Of a stretch of 64,000 bases of DNA, positions 1 to 8,258 are shown piece by piece. The notes under the pieces are model-generated. The model was not told the origin of the DNA, searched no databases, and saw nothing but the letters and a program-made list of their open reading frames with translations. How positions within the stretch are numbered: position 1 is the first letter of the stretch; the number at the start of each line of letters is the position of its first letter. Source of the DNA: Algimonas porphyrae. GTDB lineage: Bacteria; Pseudomonadota; Alphaproteobacteria; Caulobacterales; Maricaulaceae. A program made the position numbers and the translations under genes. The stretch spans positions 1,490,001-1,554,000 of the forward strand of contig NZ_CP163424.1 of the NCBI RefSeq assembly GCF_041429795.1, read 5' to 3'.

Positions 1-170
1 CAGGAGCCGTTAGGATCCTCGCTGATGTAATGCGGATGCATGGGGCAGGTGTAGAGCTGTGCCTCACCCGTTTGAGCCTCGACGGTTTCGACTGCGCTCG
101 GCTTGTCACCGGTGGAGGGTTGTCCGCAGGATGCGAGGGCCACGGCGCTAAGAAGAAGAAAACGTCTCAT
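1..170 (-). CDS. cusB: Copper/silver RND efflux periplasmic adaptor (CusB-like), N-terminal fragment
   Basis: Only the first 56 or so residues are in the window; the gene runs off the left edge. The start ATG is at 168-170. The product opens with a lipoprotein-type signal peptide ending in a lipobox around ALASCG, followed by the start of a heavy-metal-binding domain, YTCPMHPHYISEDPNGS, which is the hallmark of CusB-like membrane-fusion proteins that load metal into a CusCBA tripartite pump. The ATG overlaps the stop of the upstream outer-membrane-factor gene as ATGA, implying translational coupling and the order cusC-cusB-(cusA outside the window). Family assignment rests on the metal-binding motif and the context, since the adaptor domains themselves are not visible. 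Confidence 0.8.
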   Translation of the reverse strand, partial: MRRFLLLSAVALASCGQPSTGDKPSAVETVEAQTGEAQLYTCPMHPHYISEDPNGS

Positions 171-1438
171 GGCTGGACCTCCCCGCCATCGAAGCCGCCG
201 ACCTGAAGGCCGTTCATTCTGATAATTGCGACGTCTTCGCGCGCGCGTTCGACCACGATGTCTCCCCGCAAGGCCAGCACGGCAATTTCACCGTCGAGGA
301 TAGGGGCGTAGCCACCCAGTCCGGATTCATAGACAACCATCCGGTCGGCCAGAGCCTGCCCCACGGCGGCGATCTTGGTTTCGATGACACGCACGGCGTC
401 GCGCGCGGCCAGGCGCTCCGCATCGAGCGCCTCATAGCGCGACAGGGCGGCACGCGCCGCTGTCTGCACATCGGCCATGGCGGCGGAGCGATCGGCCTGG
501 GCCGCACGGAGCTGTGGGTCGAGTTTCTGCTTCTTCCAGAGCGGCACGCTCACCGTCACGCCGATGCTGACCCAGTCGTCGCCATCGAAATTACGCCCGT
601 TTTCACGCTGCTGATAGGTCGCTTGAACACCCCAATCGGGTTTGTAGTCGGCTCGTGCGGCATCGATCCGACTGGAAAAAATACCAATCGTCTCCTGCGC
701 GACCCGCACGGCGTGAAAGGCGGAAGCCTGTGCATTCCACTCGCGCAAAGAGGGATCTATGTTGATCCCAACAGGGACAATTTCCACCAGCTCGCGCAGT
801 CGCGCCTCGGCTTGACGTTGTTCGGCCCGCAACGCGACGCGGCTGCGTCCGACTTCGGCCCGCTCGCCCTCGATTTCAGCCAAGCGGAAGAGCGACGGCT
901 GGCCCGCATCGACCTCTGCCAGGACGATCTCATCGAGCTCGGCATATTTTGCGAGACGGGCGTCGAGCAGGACGAGCTGGTCCTGCAGCCGCTGCAGGGT
1001 GACCAGCTGCACACGCAGATCCGCGCGGAGTTCCGCCAGCCGCGCCGCACGCGCGGCGTCGAGGCGGCTTGCGCGGGCAAAGGCCTCGTCCCGGACAGCG
1101 TCGCGACGGTCTCCATTGGGAAAGCGCTGGCGCAGGCCGATCGACTTGTTGGTCGGCAGATATTCAGTGAAGGAGGGGTCAAATAGCGGGAAATTGTTCA
1201 ATCCCATCGTGATTTCGGGATCGGGCAGCGCAGTCGCAGCCGACCCGCGCTCTCGCTCCGCGTCCGCCCGCAGGTTGAAGGCATCGAGCTGCGGATAGGC
1301 GCGCAGCCGCGCATCCAGCTCTGACAAGCTGACCTGAGACAAGTTTGTCTGGGGCGAGCTTGCCTGCGCGAAAGAGGGCGCAGGGATTGTGAGAAGAACG
1401 GCAAAGCCTGCGAATGTTTTGTAAATGAACGGGCGCAT
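167..1438 (-). CDS. cusC: TolC-family outer membrane factor of a copper efflux system (CusC-like)
   Basis: Product of 423 residues that would form the outer-membrane channel of a heavy-metal RND pump. The open frame extends further upstream, but the residues starting at the ATG of 1436-1438 (MRPFIYKTFAGFAVLL) give a clean signal peptide ending near APSFAQA, so that start is chosen. The body is rich in alanine, arginine and glutamate in long helical stretches with two repeated halves, as expected of TolC-type alpha-barrel proteins. It is followed without a gap (ATGA overlap) by a CusB-like adaptor carrying a metal-binding domain, which points to copper or silver as substrate; a small secreted protein precedes it. 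Specificity is inferred from the neighbours, not from this protein. Confidence 0.85.
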   Translation of the reverse strand: MRPFIYKTFAGFAVLLTIPAPSFAQASSPQTNLSQVSLSELDARLRAYPQLDAFNLRADAERERGSAATALPDPEITMGLNNFPLFDPSFTEYLPTNKSIGLRQRFPNGDRRDAVRDEAFARASRLDAARAARLAELRADLRVQLVTLQRLQDQLVLLDARLAKYAELDEIVLAEVDAGQPSLFRLAEIEGERAEVGRSRVALRAEQRQAEARLRELVEIVPVGINIDPSLREWNAQASAFHAVRVAQETIGIFSSRIDAARADYKPDWGVQATYQQRENGRNFDGDDWVSIGVTVSVPLWKKQKLDPQLRAAQADRSAAMADVQTAARAALSRYEALDAERLAARDAVRVIETKIAAVGQALADRMVVYESGLGGYAPILDGEIAVLALRGDIVVERAREDVAIIRMNGLQVGGFDGGEVQP

Positions 1439-1506
1439 GGGGCGCTCCAATGATCGGAAGACACGGGTGAACAATCCGGCACGAAAGGCCGGGGTGAACC
1501 CGAAGT

Positions 1507-1869
1507 CTAGATCAGAAGGCGCTGGGAGCTGGCGGGATGGCCGGTCCGGCTCGCGGGACTTCGCGGCGGTGGCCCTGTGGCCGGCGGAGTAACCCGGACC
1601 GGAAGGCGAGCCGCAGCCGGCACGATGGCTGAATGCCCTATCGTGTCCGATTTCACCGTTTGAAGCGATGTCGCGGCCTGCTCGATGACGGGTTCGTCGG
1701 CGCAGTCTGCACAATCGTCGTGGTCGCTGAGCGGAGCCGCAGGCACATCGTGGCATGATGGTGCGGTCTGAACGGCAGCCGCGTCACCGGTCAGGCAACA
1801 TGCCATGACCGGGTGGGCCAGCGCCAGCACAGCCATGAAGGCCGTCAGGATATGGGCAAACGCGCGCAT
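1507..1869 (-). CDS. Small secreted protein, Cys/His/Asp containing, upstream of cus genes
   Basis: Predicted 120-residue protein with an N-terminal signal sequence (MRAFAHILTAFMAVLALAHP, cleavage near VMA-CC). The mature part has several cysteines, histidines and aspartates (around SCHDVPAAPLSDHDDCADC) that could bind metal, then a Pro/Arg-rich tail. It is the first gene of the minus-strand copper-efflux cluster and lies directly next to a CsoR-like operator. No family is recognised with confidence; small periplasmic proteins of this kind are common beside cus and czc operons. A similar arrangement (small His-rich secreted protein first, then TolC-type gene) recurs at the czc operon further right. 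Confidence 0.6.
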   Translation of the reverse strand: MRAFAHILTAFMAVLALAHPVMACCLTGDAAAVQTAPSCHDVPAAPLSDHDDCADCADEPVIEQAATSLQTVKSDTIGHSAIVPAAARLPVRVTPPATGPPPRSPASRTGHPASSQRLLI

Positions 1870-1952
1870 TATGCGAGATCTACCACAGTCGTATCAATTT
1901 TTCCAAACACGCTCATCGGAACCAGTTTAGGGCTTTTCTGTTATATGGGCAA

Positions 1953-1971
1953 GATACCTGTTAGGGGTATC
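1953..1971. promoter_or_regulatory. CsoR-like operator dyad
   Basis: GATACCTGTTAGGGGTATC is an inverted repeat of ATACC/GGTAT type with a G-run, resembling operators of copper-sensing CsoR repressors. It lies between the minus-strand secreted-protein/cusC genes and the plus-strand DUF305 gene, 27 bases before its start. A related dyad occurs at 3461-3477 next to the csoR gene, so the local CsoR-type repressor is the likely binder. Binding is inferred. Confidence 0.5.
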
Positions 1972-1998
1972 AACGAGATCGTGATCCGGAGAGAGTCC

Positions 1999-2652
1999 AT
2001 GGCCAATATCGACGTGCGCAAAGCGCCCCACCAGAACATGGAAATCAGCGAAACTGCCTCAGATCATGCTCGAATGGGTCACGCCAAGATGAATAAAGAC
2101 GGAAACTACCTCGTCTTTTTCTCGATGATCGGCACATCGGCTGTTCTGATGTATTTTCTGATGTTCCTCAACATCGACCGGGCCGAACATGTCGTTCTGT
2201 CGGAGATCCGCACCTATATGACGTTCATCATGGCCTCGGTCATGACGGTCGTCATGCTCGCCTTCATGCTGAACATGTACAAGAACAAGCTCTACAATCT
2301 GCTGATCGTAGCAGGTGCGGCCTTGCTGTTTGTGGTCTCGCTCTGGCTCGTGCGCTCCCAGGACACTGTGCAGGATGAAAGCTGGATGACGTCTATGATC
2401 CCGCACCACTCGGTCGCCGTCATGACCAGTTCAAATGCCGAGTTTTTCGACTACCGCGTGGCCGAGCTCGCTGCCGAGATCGTCGAAGTGCAGGAGCACG
2501 AGATCGCCCTGATGGAATGGCTGCTCGCCGACATCAAGGCCAACGGACCGGCTCGGACCCCGGAAGACGCGGATCGCCGCGCAGCGCCTGAAGAGTTTCC
2601 CGGCGTTCCGAAGGCGGAAAGCATTATCGGCGATATCTACGTGACGCCCTAA
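1999..2652 (+). CDS. DUF305 domain membrane protein
   Basis: Predicted 217 residues. The start is ATG 1999, preceded by CGGAGAGAG as ribosome binding site; a longer open frame exists upstream but would run through the CsoR-like dyad. An N-terminal soluble stretch with His/Met residues is followed by three transmembrane helices (about residues 38-55, 73-90 and 98-117) and a periplasmic or cytoplasmic C-terminal DUF305 segment with the diagnostic MIPHHSVAVMTS motif and many acidic residues. DUF305 proteins recur in copper- and heavy-metal-resistance loci and probably bind metal through the His/Met motif. It sits between copper-efflux genes and the CsoR repressor, consistent with a role in copper handling. 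Confidence 0.8.
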   Translation: MANIDVRKAPHQNMEISETASDHARMGHAKMNKDGNYLVFFSMIGTSAVLMYFLMFLNIDRAEHVVLSEIRTYMTFIMASVMTVVMLAFMLNMYKNKLYNLLIVAGAALLFVVSLWLVRSQDTVQDESWMTSMIPHHSVAVMTSSNAEFFDYRVAELAAEIVEVQEHEIALMEWLLADIKANGPARTPEDADRRAAPEEFPGVPKAESIIGDIYVTP

Positions 2653-2658
2653 GCGAAA

Positions 2659-3450
2659 TTAGGTGATCAGCTTCGCCAACATCCAGACTCCCATGGCGAC
2701 CATCATGACGTTTTCGGTCAGGCTGACGGCCCCGAGCGGGACATTGGAGCCGCCGCCCACACAGGCGCATTTCAGCTCCCGCTTCTCAATATAGACCGCC
2801 TTGAACACGCTCCAGGCGCCGATCGCACCAATGAAGAGCGCCACGGGTGCGCCCACCCAGCCATAGCCATTTGTGAGCATCATGATGCCCGCGAAGGCTT
2901 CTGCGAAGGGATAGATATAGGCATAAGGCACCCAGCGCTTGGCAAGCAGGTCGTAGCCGAGGAAGCCCGAGCTAAAGCCTTCCAGATCACGCAACTTCTG
3001 GATCGCTAGCACACACATTGAAAGGGCGATGAAGTCCACCACCCAGCCCATCAGCGTCGGTCCGGGTCGGCCGATTCCCATCGCTGTGGCCATCAACGCT
3101 GTCATCGCAAAGATTGCAATGATAGGCGTGTAGGTCGTTTCGCCCTTTTCCAGCACCTTCAGCCCGAAGTGCTTCTTCAGATCCGTGTAACCCCCAATCC
3201 GCTCGCCTTCGATGAAGGTCTGCGGCGTGGTTTTCACGTCAAACTCTGCCTTTATCGCGTCCTGTTGCTCCCGGGTGGTGATGTGCCGATCATCGACGGT
3301 AAAACCTTTGCGCTCCAGCAGGCTCTTCGCCTTCAGCCCGAAAGGGCAGGTGTGCCCTGGCATGACCATGCGATACAGCACGGCCGTCTTTCCCGTTGCG
3401 GCGGAGACTGGATTGGATGAATATTCATCCCCTAAAACCAAATTGTCCAT
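2659..3450 (-). CDS. Glutaredoxin-MauE fusion membrane protein
   Basis: Predicted 263 residues. An N-terminal glutaredoxin domain (about residues 18-95) has the CPFG redox motif and the TPQTFI cis-proline region; the C-terminal half has four to five transmembrane helices of MauE/DoxX type ending with the CACVGGGSNVPLG segment. MauE proteins support disulfide chemistry of periplasmic proteins, and fusions like this occur next to copper-resistance genes. ATG 3450 is preferred to ATG 3486, because the longer form would place the CsoR-like dyad (3461-3477) inside the coding sequence. It is transcribed divergently from csoR, and its 3' end faces the DUF305 gene with only 6 bases between the stops. 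Confidence 0.85.
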   Translation of the reverse strand: MDNLVLGDEYSSNPVSAATGKTAVLYRMVMPGHTCPFGLKAKSLLERKGFTVDDRHITTREQQDAIKAEFDVKTTPQTFIEGERIGGYTDLKKHFGLKVLEKGETTYTPIIAIFAMTALMATAMGIGRPGPTLMGWVVDFIALSMCVLAIQKLRDLEGFSSGFLGYDLLAKRWVPYAYIYPFAEAFAGIMMLTNGYGWVGAPVALFIGAIGAWSVFKAVYIEKRELKCACVGGGSNVPLGAVSLTENVMMVAMGVWMLAKLIT

Positions 3451-3460
3451 GGCGTTCTCG

Positions 3461-3477
3461 ATACGGTGGGTAGGTAT
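3461..3477. promoter_or_regulatory. CsoR-like operator dyad upstream of the glutaredoxin-MauE gene
   Basis: ATACGGTGGGTAGGTAT reads on the other strand as ATACCTACCCACCGTAT and shares the outer ATACCT...GTAT half sites and spacing with the dyad at 1953-1971. It lies 10 bases before the start of the glutaredoxin-MauE gene and about 85 bases before csoR, a position suited to repressing the fusion gene and autoregulating csoR. Confidence 0.45.
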
Positions 3478-3562
3478 ATTTATCATACGCGGTTTCAGCT
3501 GTCATCGTTCCACACCGTGTCGGCGTCTTGCACTGGTCTCACAGGCCACCTAGGAATGCGCC

Positions 3563-3829
3563 ATGGCCTGCAAATCAGCGATAAACAAACTCAAGCGGGT
3601 AGAAGGCCAAGTGCGCGGAATCATCCGCATGATCGAAGACGATCGTTACTGCATCGATGTCCTGACGCAGATGCAGGCGGTAAAGGCGGCGCTCGCCCGC
3701 GCTGAGAGCGAAATCCTCAAAAACCACGCCAAGACCTGCATCCACGACTCGGTGGTCGAGGGAAATGCAGGCGATATCGAAGCCAAGGTCGGTGAACTGG
3801 TCGACCTTTTCGACAAGCTCAAACGCTAG
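3563..3829 (+). CDS. csoR: CsoR/FrmR-family metal-sensing repressor
   Basis: Predicted 88-residue all-helical repressor. It contains the family signature KRVEGQVRGIIRMIEDDRYC followed by IDVLTQMQAVKAAL and the downstream H..TCIH segment; the Cys-His-Cys ligands that distinguish Cu(I)-sensing CsoR members can be aligned to the C of RYC, the H of NHAKTC and the C of TCIH. Such proteins bind DNA as tetramers and release it on metal binding. The gene is divergent from the glutaredoxin-MauE gene and lies among copper-efflux genes, so copper is the probable inducer; RcnR/FrmR-like specificity cannot be excluded without a structure-based comparison. Confidence 0.85.
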   Translation: MACKSAINKLKRVEGQVRGIIRMIEDDRYCIDVLTQMQAVKAALARAESEILKNHAKTCIHDSVVEGNAGDIEAKVGELVDLFDKLKR

Positions 3830-3889
3830 GTCACGCTCGCCAGCCTATAAATTGCACCGCTTGCCTTCCGACCAAGCCAACCGCCTCGA

Positions 3890-6800
3890 CTAGACAGTTG
3901 GCAAGTCATGTCCCGGCGCAAACCAACGGTGTAGTGCGGGCATGACCAGAAGCGTCAGGAGCGTCGAAGAGACCAGCCCGCCTGTCACGACGACCGCCAA
4001 GGGACGCTGGAGTTCCGCGCCCACGCCGGTTGCGAAGAGGAGCGGTGCGAGACCGAGCGCCGTGGTGAGCGCCGTCATCAGGACCGGTCGAGCGCGCAGG
4101 CCCGCCGCCTCGATGGCCAGCGTATCGCGGTCGCGGCCTTCTCTCGCAAAGGCATCCATGAAGCTCACCAGCACCATGCCGTTTCCGAGCGCGATACCGA
4201 ACAGGGCGATGAAACCGACCGTGGCAGGCACGGACAGGGGCAGGCCCGTCAGCCACAGAGCCAGTGCGCCGCCCGTCAGGGCCAGAGGTATATTGAGCAG
4301 GATCAGCACTGCGGATTGCAGCCGGCCGAAGGTCAGCAGCAGGATGAGCAGCACGATCGCGAGCGTGATCGGGATGACGACCTTGAACCGAGCATTGGCC
4401 TGTTGCTGGAGTTCGAACTGTCCGCCCCAGACGAGACGATAGCCGGGCGGCAGGTCGAGTTCGGACTGTGTCAGCGCCTGGGCCTCGCCCACGAATGACC
4501 CGATGTCACGTCCGCGCACATTGGCCTGGACGGTGATGAACCGCTCGCCGTCCTCGCGGGTGATCTGTCGCGGACCGATAAGGCGTTCGACGGATGCGAC
4601 GGCTTCCAGAGGAACGCGCGCGCCCGATGGCGACTCCAGAATGATCCGGCTGATGTCCTCCGGCGTCGCACGCCTGTCCTCCGTAAGGCGCACGACGATC
4701 GGAAACTGCCGCACGCCCTCGAACAAGGCACCGGCTTCGGCACCTCCGACTGAGGCGCGCAGGGCGTTGAGCGCATCATCGACGCTCAAGCCGTAGCGCC
4801 CCAGAGCGACACGGTCGGTCGTCACAATCAGCTGGGGCGAGCCCGTCACCTGATCGGCTTGAACTTCGGATGCGCCTTCGACCTGCTGCAACAGGCCCGT
4901 CAGGTCTTGCGCCGCATCTGCCAGAACGTCGCTATCGGGGCCGAAGATCTTGACGGCGAGCTCGGCCCGCGTTCCGGTCAGGAGTTCATCGACCGACATG
5001 GCGATGGGCTGGCCGATATTGACGACGATGCCGGGGAAGGCCTCAAGGTTTTCCGAGATCTCCGTGCGCAGGTCTTCCGGCGTAACGCCGGGTCGCCATT
5101 CGCTTCGCGGATGAAGCTGGACGAAGCTCTCGGCGCTATTGGTCGGATCGGCATGGGCCCCGACCTCGCCGCGCCCGACGCGGGTGACGACCGACTGGAT
5201 CTCCGGGAAGGCCGCAAGCAGTCGGGTCTCGATCTGCGTCGTCGTCTTGGCGGCCTCGGTGAGCGAGATCGACGGGGCCATGGTGATGCGCAGCAGGATG
5301 TCGCCTTCTTCGAGCGCCGGGGTGAACTCGGACCCCAATCGCGAGCCTGCCAGTCCACCGACGACCAAGAGGACACCCGCGAGCAGCAAGGCGGCCCAGC
5401 GCCGACGCACGAACACGCCGGACAGCCGCGCCGTGTAGCGCGCCAGTCTTGAAGGCCTGGGCTCCGCCTTGGACTTTAGGCCCCGCCGCATGAACAGGGT
5501 CGCCAGGGGCGGTGCGATGAAGAAAGCGTAGAGCAGAGAGCCGAACATGGCGAGCGCCGCCGATGCGGCCAGAGGCCGGAAGGTCTTTCCCTCGACGCCT
5601 TGCAACGAGAAAAGCGGGAGGAAGACGACGATGACCACGGCGACCGCCGCAATGAGCGGAGCCACGACTTCCGCCGTGGACCGCGCGACGATGTCCTGTC
5701 GATCGGCGTCCAATCGATCCTCGCGCAGGCCGCGGTCCACATTCTCGGTGATGACGATCGCGCCATCGACCATCATGCCGATGGCAATCGCAACGCCGCC
5801 GAGAGACATGAGGTTGGCGCTGATGCCCAGCATCTGCATGGCGATGAATGCGAAGCCGACGGAAAACGGAATGGATAGAACGACCACGAGACTCGGCCTC
5901 CAGCCACCTAGAAAGATGAAGACGACCAGCGCGACCAGGAGCGCGCCTTGCCACAGAGCCGTCGTCACCGTTGCAGCGGCCTTGTTCACCAAAGTGCCCT
6001 GATCGTAATAGGGGATGGCCACGACGCCTTCGGGCAGGGTCGCATTGATCTCGTCGAACCGCGTCTTGACCAGTTTGATGACATCGGACGTGTTCGTCCC
6101 GTAGAGTTTGAGTACCAGCCCCGCGACGACTTCGCCCTCGCCATTGGCCGTTGCCAGACCTTGTCGGACACCGCCGCCGATCTCCACCCGGCCCAGGTCA
6201 CGCACGCGGATAGGGCGCCCATCCGTCACGGACACAACGATCTCACCAAGGTCTTTGACCGACTGCGCGAGTCCGACTCCGCGAATGGTGTACTGCTCGG
6301 AACCCAATTCGAGGAATTGCGCACCTTCCGTGCGGTTGCCTTTCTCCAGCGCGTCGATCACCGCGTCGATCGGAACGTCATAGGACAGGAGCGCGTCCGG
6401 GTTGAGGTTGACCTGATATTGCTTTTCATATCCGCCGAGCGACAGGACTTCGGTCACGCCCGTCACGGTCTGGAGCTGATATTTCACGATCCAGTCCTGG
6501 ATCTCGCGCATTTCCACGAGATTGCGCGTGCCGGTCTGATCCTCCAGTCGGAAATAGAGGATGATGCCAAGACCCGTGGAGATCGGCCCCATCTTCGGTT
6601 CGCCAAAGCCTTCCGGGATGGTCTCGCGCGCCTGGGCCAGCCTTTCGCCGACAACTTGGCGCGCAAAATATATGTCCGTGCCATCCTCGAAATAGATGTT
6701 CACGACCGACAGGCCGAAATTCGACACGGACCGCATATTGTCGATCTTGGGCAGGCCCGCCATTGCCGTCTCGATGGGGAAAGTGACGTAGCGTTCGACC

Positions 6801-6976
6801 TCTTCCGGGGCGAGGCCTTCCGTCTCGGTGAAGACCTGGACCAGCGACGGTGTCACATCCGGGAAGGCATCGACGGGCAGCGCGCGGAAGGCGAACAGGC
6901 CGCCCAGGGTCAGGGCCAGTGCCGCGATGACCGCAAGCAAGCGGCCTCCGGCAATCTTGTGCATCAGGGTTTGCAT
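3890..6976 (-). CDS. czcA: Heavy-metal RND transporter, inner-membrane pump (CzcA/CusA family)
   Basis: Predicted 1028-residue proton-driven efflux pump. It shows the typical RND plan: an N-terminal helix (LLAVIAALALTLGGLFAF), a large periplasmic loop starting PVDAFPDVTP, a TM4 segment GMMVDGAIVITEN with the functional acidic residues, a second half with its own helix (LLAGVLLVVGGLAGS) and loop, and C-terminal helices. The start is placed at ATG 6976, with GAGGACG before it and 11 bases after the adaptor stop; a start at 7009 would overlap the adaptor gene. Together with the two genes upstream it forms a CzcCBA-type tripartite pump, probably for Zn/Cd/Co. The TM4 motif mixes features of divalent and monovalent subgroups, so substrate is inferred from the CadR/PbrR-like regulator. 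Confidence 0.92.
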   Translation of the reverse strand: MQTLMHKIAGGRLLAVIAALALTLGGLFAFRALPVDAFPDVTPSLVQVFTETEGLAPEEVERYVTFPIETAMAGLPKIDNMRSVSNFGLSVVNIYFEDGTDIYFARQVVGERLAQARETIPEGFGEPKMGPISTGLGIILYFRLEDQTGTRNLVEMREIQDWIVKYQLQTVTGVTEVLSLGGYEKQYQVNLNPDALLSYDVPIDAVIDALEKGNRTEGAQFLELGSEQYTIRGVGLAQSVKDLGEIVVSVTDGRPIRVRDLGRVEIGGGVRQGLATANGEGEVVAGLVLKLYGTNTSDVIKLVKTRFDEINATLPEGVVAIPYYDQGTLVNKAAATVTTALWQGALLVALVVFIFLGGWRPSLVVVLSIPFSVGFAFIAMQMLGISANLMSLGGVAIAIGMMVDGAIVITENVDRGLREDRLDADRQDIVARSTAEVVAPLIAAVAVVIVVFLPLFSLQGVEGKTFRPLAASAALAMFGSLLYAFFIAPPLATLFMRRGLKSKAEPRPSRLARYTARLSGVFVRRRWAALLLAGVLLVVGGLAGSRLGSEFTPALEEGDILLRITMAPSISLTEAAKTTTQIETRLLAAFPEIQSVVTRVGRGEVGAHADPTNSAESFVQLHPRSEWRPGVTPEDLRTEISENLEAFPGIVVNIGQPIAMSVDELLTGTRAELAVKIFGPDSDVLADAAQDLTGLLQQVEGASEVQADQVTGSPQLIVTTDRVALGRYGLSVDDALNALRASVGGAEAGALFEGVRQFPIVVRLTEDRRATPEDISRIILESPSGARVPLEAVASVERLIGPRQITREDGERFITVQANVRGRDIGSFVGEAQALTQSELDLPPGYRLVWGGQFELQQQANARFKVVIPITLAIVLLILLLTFGRLQSAVLILLNIPLALTGGALALWLTGLPLSVPATVGFIALFGIALGNGMVLVSFMDAFAREGRDRDTLAIEAAGLRARPVLMTALTTALGLAPLLFATGVGAELQRPLAVVVTGGLVSSTLLTLLVMPALHRWFAPGHDLPTV

Positions 6977-6986
6977 CTTCGCGTCC

Positions 6987-8258
6987 TCAGTGATCGTGTC
7001 CGCCACCAAAGGCGTCTTTTTCGAGTTGCGATTTCAGTGTGAACGACCCGGCGGACACGAAGCGATCTCCGGCCCTGAGACCCGCGAGAATCTCGACCTG
7101 GCCCTGGCTGCGCTGACCGGTCTGCACGGGGACGGGTTTGAACCCGTCTTCATAAGGCATGAAAACCGAGGCCCTGCCTTCAACGGTCTGCACGGCTGAC
7201 TCCGGAATCTGTAAAACCGGTGAGCTCTGGCCCGTCGAGATGTCAGCCGTCACGAATTGTCCGGGCCGGAACACGCGATCCGCATTGTCGACGACGATGC
7301 GGGCGGTTGCCGTGCGCGATCTCTCGTCGATAATGGGGAGAACGAATGCGATCTTGGAGTTCCCCAACGTCTGGCCCGACGTATCCCGCAGCGTGACGGG
7401 CGCACCGTCTCGCACGCGCCCAATGTCGTCCTTGAACACGGCGATGTCGGCCCAGACGACGCTCTCATCCACGATGGTGAAAAGCGGTGCTGCGCCAGCG
7501 TCGCCAGCTGACACCGTTTCACCCAAAGCGACGGCGCGGCGCACCACGCGACCCGCGATGGGGGCCAGTAGAAATGAATTGGCATTGTCGCCATCGGCGG
7601 CCGTGTCCACGCGCTGCAAGGCGGCATCGCTGATACCTGCGGCGTGCAGTTCGTTCTCCGCCGCATCGCTCACAGCCTGTGCGGCTTCGAACTCCGCGCG
7701 CGCCGCCTGCAGGTCGGCTTCCGATGTTATCTTGTCAGAAAACAGAGCCTCTTCGCGCGTCAGTGCCTTACGAGCGAGAGACTCGCGCGTTTTCGCCTTT
7801 TGCCATTCGGCTTTCAGGCTCGCGAGCTCCCGGCTCTGAATCAGCGCAAGACGGTCGCCGCGTCGGACGATGTCGCCTTCGCCAGCGTAAAGCCGTGCCA
7901 CGATACCACTGACTCTCGGCGAGAGATTGGCCATGCGATCGGCATCGAAACGGATTTCGGCCGGCAGGGACAGTGTCTGGGACAAGGGCGCAGTCGCCGC
8001 CGTCGCAATCTCGATTCCCGCCGCCGTCTGCGCCTCGGCATCGATCCTGACGACATCGCCATCATCTTCATGATCGTCGTCATCGTCGTGTGCGTCGTGA
8101 TCATCATGGCCGTCGTCGCCATGGTCATCATGACGGACGTCGTCATGCGCGTGTTCGGTGTTGGGTGTCACGCCACCTTCTTGACGAACAGGTTGAGAGC
8201 AGGCGCTCAGCAGGAGGGCAAAGGCCAGGAAAAGGCCGTTCAGATGAGATTGGGTCAT
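6987..8258 (-). CDS. czcB: Efflux RND periplasmic adaptor with His/Asp-rich N-terminus (CzcB family)
   Basis: Predicted 423 residues. A lipoprotein signal (lipobox LLSACS) is followed by a strikingly His/Asp-rich tract (about residues 35-72, for example HDDHGDDGHDDHDAHDDDDD) that should bind divalent metal, and then the barrel-sandwich, alpha-hairpin and beta-barrel segments of membrane-fusion proteins, and it ends in GGGHDH. Its start overlaps the stop of the upstream TolC-type gene (ATGA at 8255-8258) and the CzcA gene follows after 11 bases, so the three are translated as one operon. The adaptor links the inner-membrane pump to the outer-membrane channel and may hand over metal. Confidence 0.92.
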   Translation of the reverse strand: MTQSHLNGLFLAFALLLSACSQPVRQEGGVTPNTEHAHDDVRHDDHGDDGHDDHDAHDDDDDHEDDGDVVRIDAEAQTAAGIEIATAATAPLSQTLSLPAEIRFDADRMANLSPRVSGIVARLYAGEGDIVRRGDRLALIQSRELASLKAEWQKAKTRESLARKALTREEALFSDKITSEADLQAARAEFEAAQAVSDAAENELHAAGISDAALQRVDTAADGDNANSFLLAPIAGRVVRRAVALGETVSAGDAGAAPLFTIVDESVVWADIAVFKDDIGRVRDGAPVTLRDTSGQTLGNSKIAFVLPIIDERSRTATARIVVDNADRVFRPGQFVTADISTGQSSPVLQIPESAVQTVEGRASVFMPYEDGFKPVPVQTGQRSQGQVEILAGLRAGDRFVSAGSFTLKSQLEKDAFGGGHDH

